A stretch of DNA of 64,000 nucleotides from an uncultured bacterium (GCA_902795965.1 CADBNI010000021.1:86588-150587); one strand, 5' to 3'; positions 8,137-16,383 are shown, numbered from the stretch's first letter. A program made the numbers and translations. Notes: a model not told the origin generated them from the letters alone.

Positions 8137-8735
8137 AATCCTTTGGCTGAGATGGCTTCGCTCATAGCGACCGCAGGGTAGTATTTCGGCAATATTGCAA
8201 GGCAGTCGTTTGTGGCAATCCTTGCTCGCGTATAGTCTTTTATCGAATAAAAAATGTATGCCAAAAGATAGTGAAGTTCGGGGTCGTTATAAAAATAACT
8301 TTTTGCACGTTTCAGGAAAAATTTTGCCTGTTCAAAAAGATTGTTGTTATAAAATACTCTGCCGATAAATTTGTAAACTTCGGGGTTTATGGAAAACATA
8401 AAATCCGCATATCTTACAATTTTTTCGACAAAATCGCCTTTGTAATAATGAATTAAAATGTTTAAATCAATTTCCAAAAAATTTCTCAGCTCAAAATATG
8501 TCGGATATTCACGAACATCCCCCTCAATCAATGAAATCATAAATAATGCCCAATGTGCGCGGATATCAATGTCTTTTAATTCGTTAAAAATCCGTTTTGC
8601 CTCGTCCAAATTATCTTCAAGAATTTGGCAGTAACCGTATTCAAGCGGATAGCCTTTTTTAATGAAAAATTGCCGACAATTTTCATCATAATTTGTCAGC
8701 AATTTTTCTTTTTCTTTTGAATATTCCGAAATCAT
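8133..8735 (-). CDS. TPR-like helical repeat protein
   Basis: A 200-residue helical protein. Tetratricopeptide-like pairs are visible at about residues 18-52, 100-130 and 137-190 (for example PELHYLLAYIFYSIKDYTRA). No signal peptide is present, so it is probably cytoplasmic. It starts 3 nt after the stop of the secreted TPR protein at 8739, so the two form one transcription unit. A scaffolding role is a general inference from the fold. Confidence 0.7.
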   Translation of the reverse strand: MISEYSKEKEKLLTNYDENCRQFFIKKGYPLEYGYCQILEDNLDEAKRIFNELKDIDIRAHWALFMISLIEGDVREYPTYFELRNFLEIDLNILIHYYKGDFVEKIVRYADFMFSINPEVYKFIGRVFYNNNLFEQAKFFLKRAKSYFYNDPELHYLLAYIFYSIKDYTRARIATNDCLAILPKYYPAVAMSEAISAKGF

Positions 8736-8738
8736 ATA

Positions 8739-9674
8739 CTAATATCTGTTGTTATTGTTGTTGCTGAATGTAAAATCAGTCATCATTGAGTTCATAATCA
8801 TAGCCTGCATAAGACGCGGGTCAACATTTTTACCTTCCTGCTGCCGGGCCATCAGATACGGAACCATATTCATCATACTTCCGTTATTGTTGTTGTTATT
8901 GCCGAGCATCATACTGAATTCAGCCATCTGCGGGTCTTGATATTGAACGGAATAAGGTGTTTGATTTTGGAGTGAAACATTAACACCTGCATCTTTAAGG
9001 GTTTTTATTGCATTTAAGACTTCTTCATCACTTACTTGTGCAATTCTGTCGTTTTCTTCGGCAGAAGACTTGTCATTATCAAAGTTTCTGATTTTTTGAA
9101 TATCTTTGTATTCCAAGTTTTCTTTGTTATTAATTTCTTTTTGAATGTTGTTGAGTTCTTTTTGTTGCAATTCTCTGTTCAATTCGGGTGATAATCCGTT
9201 GCCGTAAGGTGCATTTACGAATTGATCCAAAGCATCAACATTATTGTCTTCGCCGGTTGCTTCCGGAGCTTTGCAGGTCGGACCTCCGGTCAGACAATCT
9301 TTTCCTTTTGTTGCATATTCAGCAAGGTAAGAATTCGGGCTGAGTGAAATTACTTTTTCATAGGCTTCAACCGCATCTGATTGCATATTTACATGTGTGT
9401 AAGCCAAAGCCATGTAATAGTATGCTGCGGCATTAGAAGGTTCTTTTTTCGTAAGAGAAAACAGTTCTTGCAGACAGCCTGTGTAATTTCCGCCTTTGTA
9501 TTTTTTGATTGCACTCTTGAGGTTTGCGTTCGGGTAATAGATTGTATTTTTATCCAAACCCGATGATGAAGAATTACCCGAATTGTAATTGTTAATCGGC
9601 TGCAAATCTACCGCACAAACACTCAATGTGCCTAATGCCAAAACAATTAATGTTGATAAAATTTTCTTATTCAT
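8739..9674 (-). CDS. Secreted TPR-containing protein
   Basis: A 311-residue protein with a Sec signal peptide (MNKKILSTLIVLALGTLSVC, cleavage near 21-23). A low-complexity Asn/Ser segment follows, then about two TPR units at 50-120 (NAAAYYYMALAYTHVNMQSD). The middle is charged and the C terminus is rich in Asn and Met, encoded partly by AAT/AAC triplet runs. It is probably periplasmic or envelope-associated. AAGGAAAAA precedes the ATG. Specific function is unknown. Confidence 0.75.
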   Translation of the reverse strand: MNKKILSTLIVLALGTLSVCAVDLQPINNYNSGNSSSSGLDKNTIYYPNANLKSAIKKYKGGNYTGCLQELFSLTKKEPSNAAAYYYMALAYTHVNMQSDAVEAYEKVISLSPNSYLAEYATKGKDCLTGGPTCKAPEATGEDNNVDALDQFVNAPYGNGLSPELNRELQQKELNNIQKEINNKENLEYKDIQKIRNFDNDKSSAEENDRIAQVSDEEVLNAIKTLKDAGVNVSLQNQTPYSVQYQDPQMAEFSMMLGNNNNNNGSMMNMVPYLMARQQEGKNVDPRLMQAMIMNSMMTDFTFSNNNNNRY

Positions 9675-9764
9675 ACTTTTTCCTTTAATGTTTTTTTTGT
9701 ATAAATCAACTTCTATAATGATTATATAACATTTTGTAAAAATATCATAATGTAAATATATGAT

Positions 9765-10313
9765 TTATCTCATTGCAAATTTGCATCCGCAGTAATTTTG
9801 TCTGTATAATCCCAATTCTTTTGATATTTTATTTGTTTTTAAAAATCCGTCTTTCTTTTTAAAATTTACTGCAAAATATTCCAAGCCCTCTTGTTTTGCG
9901 ATTTTTTCCCCGATTTGCGTAAGTTTGTCAAAATTTTTGTGCGGGCTTATAACGATTGATGTTGTAAACTTATCAATTCCTTTGGATTTTGCATATTTTG
10001 CGGTTTTTAGAAGTCTTAATTCAAAACATTTGTCGCATCTCAAGCCTTTTTCGGGTTCATTTTCAAATCCTTTTACAAAGTCGTAATATTCTTGCGGGTT
10101 ATAATCCGCTTCGACAAGTTCCGTATCAAAATGTCTGCAAAGAGTGCGTTCTGCCTCAAGTCGTTTTTGGTACTCGCTGTCTGGGTAAATGTTCGGATTA
10201 TAAAAGTATGCAACAGGCGAATATCCCAAATCTTTTAAATAAGATATGGGATATCCCGAACAAATTGCGCAACACGTATGGATAACTATTTTTTCAGTTC
10301 TTTGTTTATCCAT
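9765..10313 (-). CDS. queH: Epoxyqueuosine reductase QueH
   Basis: A 182-residue DUF208/QueH protein that performs the last step of queuosine synthesis, reducing epoxyqueuosine to queuosine in tRNA without cobalamin. Diagnostic cysteines are present: Cys14-Cys15 (HTCCAICS), Cys93/Cys96 (RCDKC) and Cys175/Cys177 (NYCGC), which hold a 4Fe-4S cluster and a second metal site. The motif FTTSIVISPHKNFDKL is also typical. The start lies inside the end of the upstream VKOR-DsbA gene (28-bp overlap), so the two are translationally coupled. Confidence 0.95.
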   Translation of the reverse strand: MDKQRTEKIVIHTCCAICSGYPISYLKDLGYSPVAYFYNPNIYPDSEYQKRLEAERTLCRHFDTELVEADYNPQEYYDFVKGFENEPEKGLRCDKCFELRLLKTAKYAKSKGIDKFTTSIVISPHKNFDKLTQIGEKIAKQEGLEYFAVNFKKKDGFLKTNKISKELGLYRQNYCGCKFAMR

Positions 10314-11470
10314 TCAACGTATTCCTGATATTTTTTTATTCCAATGTATGCCTCTCCGTTGACCAAAGTTGTAGGAGTGCCGTTTACACCTCTTTTGTAG
10401 CAATCGTCAATTTGTTTTTTTATTTCTTCTTCGGTTTCGATACTGTTTGCATCTTTTTTAAGCTGTTCCATATCAAATCCCATATCTTTTACCAAATCAA
10501 GAATTTGAGCTTCGGTTTGCGGTTTTTTCTCAAACAGGATATTATTCATATCCCAGAATTTTCCTTGTTTTTCAGCTGCAATCGAGTATTTTGCATCAAT
10601 ACAAGCACCGTTATGGAGTTGGTTTGTAAGATATACATTGCATTCTTTGTCAAGCGGAAGATTTCTGTGAACGATTTGAATACCTTTAATTTCTTTAGCA
10701 AGTTTGTGCATCATAATATTATGTGCAAAACAAATAGGGCATTGATAATCCGAATAAACATATACAATCAATTTCGGATTTTCCGAGCCTAAGATATTTC
10801 CGCTTACCGCGTATTTGTTCTTTTTAACGTTTATAAACTCTTTGAATTCCTTTTGTCTTTCTACTTGCGGAGCAAAAATATTTGTTTTTGTCGTGTAGAA
10901 TAAAAATCCGCCCGCACAAAGCATTACGACAATAAAAGCGATTAAGTATGCTTTTACTTTTATTGCATCAACAAAATCTTCAACGCTTTGACGGATTGAT
11001 TTTTTGAATCCTCCGTTTTTAAAGTCCGTTGCAATACAACCGATTAAGAAATTCAAAATGTAGGTAAACGCGCAAAGAACGCACAATTTTTTGATTTCAA
11101 AAAGGCTCAGACAGAGCAAAAGCATAGAAATTGCGAACGAAACCACGCCTAATGATGCGATATAATCAAGAGGATTTTTAAATACTTCCAAAAATTTTAA
11201 AAATTTTATGTTTTTAAGTTTTTCAACAAATAACATAAGCAATATAAACATATAGAGGAACATTCCCCAGTATGCAAGCGGTATCCCGAAGAATTGGGAT
11301 TCGGTAGTTTTTGCTATTCCGTCACAGTCAATAAATTCGTTTATTGAACAAAAACTTGATAATGCATAAGGGTTAAAGTTTGCATCATAGTAAATCAAAG
11401 CCAATTTTATTGTGGTAACAATCCCGATAAGTGCCAATATTGCAATAGAAATCTTTTTCTTCATAGCCAA
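10286..11470 (-). CDS. VKOR-DsbA fusion, disulfide bond formation protein
   Basis: A 394-residue fusion. The N-terminal vitamin K epoxide reductase domain has about five membrane helices (residues 8-145), the loop cysteines Cys41/Cys49 and the quinone-site pair Cys130-Val-Leu-Cys133. A further membrane helix at about 172-192 leads to a thioredoxin/DsbA domain with the CPIC active site at 244-247 and the cis-Pro loop GVNGTPTT. It should oxidise protein thiols in the periplasm and pass electrons to quinone. Such fusions are known in cyanobacteria. Likely clients include the Cys-containing pilin-like proteins in this window. AAGGAG precedes the ATG. Confidence 0.93.
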   Translation of the reverse strand: MAMKKKISIAILALIGIVTTIKLALIYYDANFNPYALSSFCSINEFIDCDGIAKTTESQFFGIPLAYWGMFLYMFILLMLFVEKLKNIKFLKFLEVFKNPLDYIASLGVVSFAISMLLLCLSLFEIKKLCVLCAFTYILNFLIGCIATDFKNGGFKKSIRQSVEDFVDAIKVKAYLIAFIVVMLCAGGFLFYTTKTNIFAPQVERQKEFKEFINVKKNKYAVSGNILGSENPKLIVYVYSDYQCPICFAHNIMMHKLAKEIKGIQIVHRNLPLDKECNVYLTNQLHNGACIDAKYSIAAEKQGKFWDMNNILFEKKPQTEAQILDLVKDMGFDMEQLKKDANSIETEEEIKKQIDDCYKRGVNGTPTTLVNGEAYIGIKKYQEYVEWINKELKK

Positions 11471-11556
11471 TCTCCTTACGTATAATATTACAATTTAATT
11501 AAATATAAATCAATAGTATAAAGAAGAATTAAATGTAATGCTTTTGTTTAATAATC

Positions 11557-11585
11557 TTGAATTAATTGTATATGTATTATATAGT
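11557..11585 (+). promoter_or_regulatory. Promoter for the 11603 gene
   Basis: TTGAAT (11557-11562), 17 bp, TATAGT (11580-11585). It is followed at short distance by a GAGG ribosome site (11594-11597) and the TTG start. Confidence 0.5.
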
Positions 11586-11602
11586 AATGTCGTGAGGTCG
11601 GT

Positions 11603-12346
11603 TTGAAAAAGAATACACTTGATATGTTTTTGCAAAAAGTTTTGAATGTGCCGTTTTGGATTAAACAGGTTATGTTTCTAAAACTGTCAAATGAAATGAA
11701 AAGCCATTATTGCTATGAATTTTTGCAAAATAATGAAGGTAATCTTTTTACAACTTATGTTCCGATATTGACTTTTAACGGAAGAATGGAACTTGAGGAA
11801 AGAAAAAGCGGGTTTGATTACAATATTTATAATTTTTTGCAATCCTGCGAGGACGGATTGAGTATAATCGAAATTGCCTCAAATACTTTTCTTACGATGG
11901 AAGAAGTTGCGAAAATATTTGAATTTTGCGTTGAACAGACTTTTGTAAAAACTCCCGAAGCAAAGGAAATTTCTGCAATGGCGGGATTTATAGCGGGTAA
12001 ATTCAGACTCGGTGAATATTATAGGCGCAGAGGCGATTTGAATGTTGATGAACTTCATAACGCAATCATGACCCATGAAAATTCTACCGATAAACAATTT
12101 GGTGAAGTCCTTGTTAATTTGGGTTATGTCAGTGAAAATGAGATGAAAACGCTTTTGCTTCTTAAAGAGGAAGCTCAAAAACGTTTTATTTTGGATTACA
12201 ATATTGTACCAAAATCCGGAACGGCTTATTCGGACGAAAGTCAACAATATAAAGAAGAAGCGGAAAAACTTAAAGAAGAAAATAAAATATTAAAAAGCAA
12301 GTTGGTACAACTTCTTGCTATGGTAAAGAAAAATGCAAACCCCTGA
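11603..12346 (+). CDS. Uncharacterised protein with GspE N-terminal-like region
   Basis: A 247-residue cytoplasmic protein. The start is TTG, chosen because GAGG lies 5 nt upstream. Residues about 130-200 (LGEYYRRRGDLNVDELHNAI, then FGEVLVNLGYVSENEM) resemble the MshEN/T2SSE N-terminal fold found at the front of pilus-assembly ATPases. The C terminus is a coiled coil (YKEEAEKLKEENKILKSKLV). Residues 70-110 look like a small winged-helix or PqqD-like region. The 3' end overlaps the asparaginase gene by 14 bp. A regulatory link to pilus or secretion systems is only a guess. Confidence 0.6.
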   Translation: MKKNTLDMFLQKVLNVPFWIKQVMFLKLSNEMKSHYCYEFLQNNEGNLFTTYVPILTFNGRMELEERKSGFDYNIYNFLQSCEDGLSIIEIASNTFLTMEEVAKIFEFCVEQTFVKTPEAKEISAMAGFIAGKFRLGEYYRRRGDLNVDELHNAIMTHENSTDKQFGEVLVNLGYVSENEMKTLLLLKEEAQKRFILDYNIVPKSGTAYSDESQQYKEEAEKLKEENKILKSKLVQLLAMVKKNANP

Positions 12347-13274
12347 AATACTTGTAAAATACATACGTGACGGATTGTTAGAACAGGAACATGCGGGATA
12401 TGTTATTCTTGCAAACAGAAATCGCCCGATTGATTTTAAAGGTGACAGCGACAACTGTCCGTTTTATCTTCGCTCCTGTGCAAAACCTTTGCAGGCAAGT
12501 TTGATTATTGATTTTGGCATGGATAAATTTTACGAAATGACAGAAGAAGAAATTGCGGTTTGTTCGGCTTCTCATGCGGGTGAAAAAGTTCATACCAAGG
12601 TGATTAAAGGACTTTTGGATAAAATCGGACTTGATGAAACTTACTTGAAATGCGGATTACATGAACCTTTATCAAAAACGCGCAGACGTGAAATGCTCCT
12701 TAACGGTGAAGAAGTGAATGTTTTGCAGAACAACTGTTCGGGAAAACACGTTATGATGCTTGGTTTATGCAAAATGAAAGGTTGGGATTTATCTGATTAC
12801 GACAGTTTGGAACACCCTCTACAAGTTGAAATTAAACGCAAAATTTATGATTTGTGCGAAGTTAAACATGAATATCCCGTTACAAAGGACGGATGCGGTG
12901 TTCCTATAGTTTCAATGCCGCTTGTTAATATGCTCAAAGGTTATTTGAATCTTTTCTGCGATAAAAAATATGAAAAAATCAAAAACGCTTTTTTGAATAA
13001 TCCTTACCTTATTGGCGGTGAGGACAGAACGGATACGAAAATTATTGAAAATTCCGAAGGTTTAATTGCAAAAGTCGGTGCGGGCGGGCTTTGTATTGTG
13101 GTGAATACGTTAACGGAAGAAGCGTTTGTCGTAAAAATTTGCGATTGTGATATGAAAGCGCGCGAGCTTACCGTTATTCAGACTCTCAAAAATCTTAAAT
13201 GGGCTGATATCCCCGTTGATAAAACAATAAAAACCCTTCATGGCGATATCGTGGGCGAAATTATTGTTAATTGA
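12333..13274 (+). CDS. L-asparaginase II family protein
   Basis: A 313-residue member of the Rhizobium etli-type asparaginase II family, unrelated in fold to E. coli AnsA/B. Recognisable blocks are PFYLRSCAKPLQASLIIDFG, CSASHAGEKVHTKVIKGLLD, NNCSGKHVMMLGLC and KDGCGVPIVSMPL. The enzyme hydrolyses asparagine to aspartate and ammonia. The SCAKP and CSGKH blocks contain the Ser/Lys/Cys residues of the active and zinc sites. It overlaps the preceding gene and has no clear own promoter, so translation is probably coupled. Confidence 0.9.
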   Translation: MQTPEILVKYIRDGLLEQEHAGYVILANRNRPIDFKGDSDNCPFYLRSCAKPLQASLIIDFGMDKFYEMTEEEIAVCSASHAGEKVHTKVIKGLLDKIGLDETYLKCGLHEPLSKTRRREMLLNGEEVNVLQNNCSGKHVMMLGLCKMKGWDLSDYDSLEHPLQVEIKRKIYDLCEVKHEYPVTKDGCGVPIVSMPLVNMLKGYLNLFCDKKYEKIKNAFLNNPYLIGGEDRTDTKIIENSEGLIAKVGAGGLCIVVNTLTEEAFVVKICDCDMKARELTVIQTLKNLKWADIPVDKTIKTLHGDIVGEIIVN

Positions 13275-13280
13275 AAAATT

Positions 13281-13290
13281 GTGCTATAAT
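13281..13290 (+). promoter_or_regulatory. Extended -10 promoter box for the 13311 gene
   Basis: GTGC-TATAAT lies 20 nt before the GTG start and is the same decamer as before the dehydrogenase gene (4097-4106). A possible weak -35 TTGTTA is at 13264-13269, 15 bp upstream. Confidence 0.55.
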
Positions 13291-13310
13291 TTCTTTGAAG
13301 GAGAATTACG

Positions 13311-14150
13311 GTGCAAAAAACTTTTGACAAACTTAATTTTATCACTGCAGGTATGCCGTTAAGAACAGGTAAAGGTTCTTATCCAGATGCTTTTGATATT
13401 TTGAAAGAAATGAATTTGGACGGTATGGAACTTGAATTTGTTCACGGGGTCAGAATGCGTGACGAACACAGAACTTTTGTCAAGGATATGTCAAAAGACT
13501 TTGTAATCACCGCTCACGGGCCATTTTACATAAACCTTAATTCTCAAGAACCCGAAAAAATTGATGCAAGTGTTCAAAGGATTATTGATACAGCCTCTGT
13601 TGCCTCGCAGGCGGGGGCATTCAGTATTACTTATCACGCTGCTTTTTATATGGGTCAAGATAAATCCGTCGTCTTTGAACAGGTCAAAAATCAAACAAAA
13701 CGTATAATTGACGTGCTTGAAAAAGAAAATATCAAGGTTTGGATTCGCCCCGAAACTACGGGAAAAGGCACGCAGTGGGGCGATATTGACGAAATTATTA
13801 ATCTTTCAAAAGAATTTGAACAGGTCTTGCCCTGCGTGGATTTTTCTCATCTTCATGCACGAAGTGCAGGCGAATTTAACACTTATGACGAATTTGCCAA
13901 AGTGCTTGAAAAAATGGGTAACGAAATAGGACAATATGCACTCGAGAATTTTCACGGTCATCTTGCGGGAATTGAATACACCGCAAAAGGTGAAAGACAA
14001 CATTTAAACCTGCAAGAATCCGATATGAATTACAAAGATTTACTCAAAGCCTTGAAAGATTTTGACGTAAAAGGTGCAATAGTTTGCGAAAGCCCCAATA
14101 TTGAGGACGACTGCAAGTTGCTTAAAGATTTTTATAACTCCATCAAATAA
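13311..14150 (+). CDS. Endonuclease IV-like TIM-barrel protein
   Basis: A 279-residue member of the AP endonuclease family 2/xylose-isomerase-like TIM barrel superfamily. Metal-ligand motifs fit endonuclease IV: ITAHGPFYINLN (His), SITYHAAFY (His), RPETTGKGTQWG (Glu), CVDFSHLHAR (Asp, His) and ENFHGH. Endonuclease IV cuts DNA at abasic sites. The protein is close to normal Nfo length. The start is GTG, supported by GAAGGAG 8 nt upstream. A sugar isomerase-like role cannot be excluded, but the PETTGK/QWG region favours a DNA repair enzyme. Confidence 0.8.
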   Translation: MQKTFDKLNFITAGMPLRTGKGSYPDAFDILKEMNLDGMELEFVHGVRMRDEHRTFVKDMSKDFVITAHGPFYINLNSQEPEKIDASVQRIIDTASVASQAGAFSITYHAAFYMGQDKSVVFEQVKNQTKRIIDVLEKENIKVWIRPETTGKGTQWGDIDEIINLSKEFEQVLPCVDFSHLHARSAGEFNTYDEFAKVLEKMGNEIGQYALENFHGHLAGIEYTAKGERQHLNLQESDMNYKDLLKALKDFDVKGAIVCESPNIEDDCKLLKDFYNSIK

Positions 14151-14194
14151 ACGATATAATTAAAGTTTTTTGTAAATTTTCCGATTACCTTATT

Positions 14195-14222
14195 GTCATT
14201 CTGAGGCTTTAGCCGAAGGAGG
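14195..14222 (+). repeat. Repeat copy supplying a ribosome binding site
   Basis: GTCATTCTGAG (14195-14205), then GCTTTAGC (self-complementary) and CGAAGGAGG. This is the left part of the dispersed GTCATTCTGAG repeat. Its right part here ends in GGAGG, which is the Shine-Dalgarno of the gene starting at 14228. Confidence 0.65.
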
Positions 14223-14227
14223 TTTAT

Positions 14228-14596
14228 ATGTTCAACAATGTTAACAATCCTTTTGCGCAACGTGCGGTTTCTTCATCAACATCTTCCGACAGCGGAGGAA
14301 AACGTCAAAAAGAAGACCCTAAAAAAGAACTGAAAAAATATATAGATGAGGAAGAACCCGATGAAGTTTTAATCGGCGGTCAGCCGATTTTGACCGAGGA
14401 CGAGGTGCTTGCAATGACCCGCAGTTACATTGCAAACCTGAAAAACGAACATTCCGACAACGAAAAAATTCTCAAAAAATTGGATAATTATTTGGAAAAA
14501 TTTGACGTTAAAAAATTTATGAAAAAGAACCCCAATATGACAAGCCCTGATTTTTATATGGTTATGTATAACGAAACCGAAGGACTTGTAAAATGA
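14228..14596 (+). CDS. Hypothetical protein, 122 residues
   Basis: No family recognised. The protein has a Ser-rich N terminus (residues 15-24), then a charged helical region (DPKKELKKYIDEEEPDEVLI) and a helical C-terminal half (MTRSYIANLKNEHSDNEKIL). No membrane segment or signal is present. It has a strong GGAGG site derived from a repeat, and TATAAT at 14155-14160 may be its -10. It lies upstream of another small protein. Confidence 0.65.
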   Translation: MFNNVNNPFAQRAVSSSTSSDSGGKRQKEDPKKELKKYIDEEEPDEVLIGGQPILTEDEVLAMTRSYIANLKNEHSDNEKILKKLDNYLEKFDVKKFMKKNPNMTSPDFYMVMYNETEGLVK

Positions 14597-14651
14597 ATTG
14601 TAAAGTTTTGTAACAAAATAAAAAATTTTAGGCAATTATGTGGAAATTATA

Positions 14652-14680
14652 TCCTTAATATATATAAGAGATATTAAGGA
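14652..14680 (+). promoter_or_regulatory. RBS-containing hairpin before the 87-residue gene
   Basis: TCCTTAATAT (14652-14661) pairs perfectly with ATATTAAGGA (14671-14680) around a 9-nt loop. The right arm contains most of the Shine-Dalgarno AAGGAG (14676-14681), 7 nt before the ATG, so the hairpin would hide the ribosome site. Confidence 0.6.
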
Positions 14681-14688
14681 GTATAATT

Positions 14689-14952
14689 ATGGTACAAAGA
14701 TATGACAAACCTGTTGAAGGTATAGGACCGTATAAAGCAAAAAGTTACGGAGATATTCTTGAACAGTACAGAAACTACGAGGCAACCGAATATAAACCAC
14801 AAAAAACTACGGTGCCATTAGTTAAGAAAAAACAACAGGCTCAAAATGTTCCGACAGTGCCTATGGGTACAAGTGTACTATCATTTGCGGGAGTTCTTAA
14901 TAAGTTTGGGAACGAGCAAAATAATCAGGCAGGCGGTATTGCTCGCGGATAA
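14689..14952 (+). CDS. Hypothetical small protein, 87 residues
   Basis: No family recognised. The protein is basic and soluble with many Gln, Lys and Tyr residues (for example GIGPYKAKSYGDILEQYRNY). It has no membrane segment and is probably largely unstructured. The perfect AAGGAG spacing and the upstream hairpin suggest real and possibly regulated translation. A hairpin starting 28 nt after the stop (14980-15006) could also terminate its transcript. Confidence 0.65.
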   Translation: MVQRYDKPVEGIGPYKAKSYGDILEQYRNYEATEYKPQKTTVPLVKKKQQAQNVPTVPMGTSVLSFAGVLNKFGNEQNNQAGGIARG

Positions 14953-14979
14953 TTTTTGCAAATAGTTTTTGTTTATAAT

Positions 14980-15006
14980 AGACTATTCCTTGATGAGGAA
15001 TAGTCT
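14980..15006 (+). promoter_or_regulatory. Hairpin before coaX (weak terminator or translation control)
   Basis: AGACTATTCC (14980-14989), a 7-nt loop, then GGAATAGTCT (14997-15006), followed by TTTA and the coaX ATG at 15010. The stem includes the only GAGG-like ribosome site of coaX. TATAAT sits at 14974-14979. It may end transcription from the 87-residue gene, or gate coaX translation. Confidence 0.55.
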
Positions 15007-15009
15007 TTT

Positions 15010-15795
15010 ATGTTATTAACATCTGATATCGGAAATACAAGCATTACCCTCGGACTTTTTGATAACGAAGCTCTGATTGAGGAATTTCGTCTTGCCTCCG
15101 ACAAAGATTTGTCGTTGGAAGAATACGAGGTGCTTTTAAAATCTTTGTTTAAGGATTATTCGGTAAAAGATTGTATAATTTCTTCGGTTGTAGATGAATT
15201 AACCGCAAAATTTAAAAAAGCGGTTGATAATGTTTTCAAAATCAATTCGGTTTTGCTTTCAAGCAAAATCAATACGGGTGTAAAAATAAATATCGACAAT
15301 CCCGAAGAAGCGGGGGCGGACAGGATTGCAAACGCGGCAGGTGCTTATGTGCTTTATAAACACCCTGCGATTGTGGTGGATTTTGGAACGGCAACAACTT
15401 TTGACATAATTAATTCCAACGGTGAATTTATCGGCGGGATTATTTCGCTCGGAATTATGTCGCAAATGAAAGCATTGAACAAGTTTACGTCAAAACTTCC
15501 GCGCACTGATGTTTCTCTTTGCCCGAACGTAATCGGTCATAACACTAATGATGCAATACTTTCGGGGGTAATTAGAGGTACTGCCTCAATGATTGACGGA
15601 CTTATTGAACAATGCGAAAAAGAATTGGGCGAAAAAGCCGTAATTGTTGCAACAGGCGGATATTCGGGGCTGATTTCAAACTATTTGAAGCGTCCTTTTG
15701 ACTTTATAAATCCGACTTTGACGCTTGAAGGGTTGAGATATCTTTATCAGATAAATTCAAATTCCATAAGTGAACTGCAAAAAATTTCCGACTAA
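15010..15795 (+). CDS. coaX: Type III pantothenate kinase
   Basis: A 261-residue CoaX, the first enzyme of coenzyme A synthesis, which phosphorylates pantothenate. Motifs of the ASKHA fold are clear: LTSDIGNTSITLGLF (phosphate loop), AGADRIANAAGAY and VVDFGTATTFDII. The D-x-G-N-T start is diagnostic for type III enzymes, which are insensitive to CoA feedback. The 3' end overlaps the convergent rex gene by 39 bp. Confidence 0.95.
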   Translation: MLLTSDIGNTSITLGLFDNEALIEEFRLASDKDLSLEEYEVLLKSLFKDYSVKDCIISSVVDELTAKFKKAVDNVFKINSVLLSSKINTGVKINIDNPEEAGADRIANAAGAYVLYKHPAIVVDFGTATTFDIINSNGEFIGGIISLGIMSQMKALNKFTSKLPRTDVSLCPNVIGHNTNDAILSGVIRGTASMIDGLIEQCEKELGEKAVIVATGGYSGLISNYLKRPFDFINPTLTLEGLRYLYQINSNSISELQKISD

Positions 15796-16371
15796 GTTTT
15801 CGTTCCATACTTGTACGTTGTCAGGAACTGACAGAACGGTCGGAGTAAAGTTCCAAATATATTTGATGTGTGCGTTTACGAGAAAATCTGCGGTTGCTTG
15901 GGCGTATTGACCGGGAACCGTCATAATTGCGATTTCTATTTCTTCTTTTACTGCGGTCGGTGCAAGTTCATAGATATTTTGGATTTCCATACCGTTAATC
16001 AATTTGCCGATTTTGTTTTTGTCATTGTCAAAAATTGCCAATATTTTAAGTCCGTAAGCCGAAAAATTTCCGTAATTAGCAATCGCAGTACCGAGGTTTC
16101 CTGCCCCGATAATCAGTGCTTTTTTTGTCTTTTTGAATCCGAGAGTCGTTTCAATCGAGCTTTTTAACTCTTTTACAATATATCCGATACGTGATTTGCC
16201 CGAATTATTCAAAAGGCTGATATCTTTCCTCACCTGCGAATCATCAATGTGCAAAAGCTCCGCAATATGTTTGCTTGAAACATATTCCTCGTTGCAGTTA
16301 ATCATGTCTGATAAAATGCAATGATACAGTGTTAATCTGTTTATAACTTTGTCGGAAATCTTTTTATTCAC
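15757..16371 (-). CDS. rex: Redox-sensing transcriptional repressor Rex
   Basis: A 204-residue Rex with an N-terminal winged helix (about 15-75, including SSKHIAELLHIDDSQVRKDI) and a C-terminal Rossmann domain beginning GAGNLGTAIANYGNF. Rex represses fermentation and respiration genes and lets go when the NADH/NAD ratio is high. The start is GTG. No Shine-Dalgarno is seen, and TATAAT (16383-16378) ends 6 nt before the start, so the mRNA is probably leaderless. A terminator hairpin lies directly upstream. Confidence 0.95.
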   Translation of the reverse strand: MNKKISDKVINRLTLYHCILSDMINCNEEYVSSKHIAELLHIDDSQVRKDISLLNNSGKSRIGYIVKELKSSIETTLGFKKTKKALIIGAGNLGTAIANYGNFSAYGLKILAIFDNDKNKIGKLINGMEIQNIYELAPTAVKEEIEIAIMTVPGQYAQATADFLVNAHIKYIWNFTPTVLSVPDNVQVWNENLVGNFLQFTYGI

Positions 16372-16383
16372 AAAACAATTATA

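Noticed and set aside
14596..14700. Riboswitch before the small gene at 14689 or coaX
   Set aside because: Only simple hairpins are visible; there is no multi-helix conserved core of a known riboswitch class.
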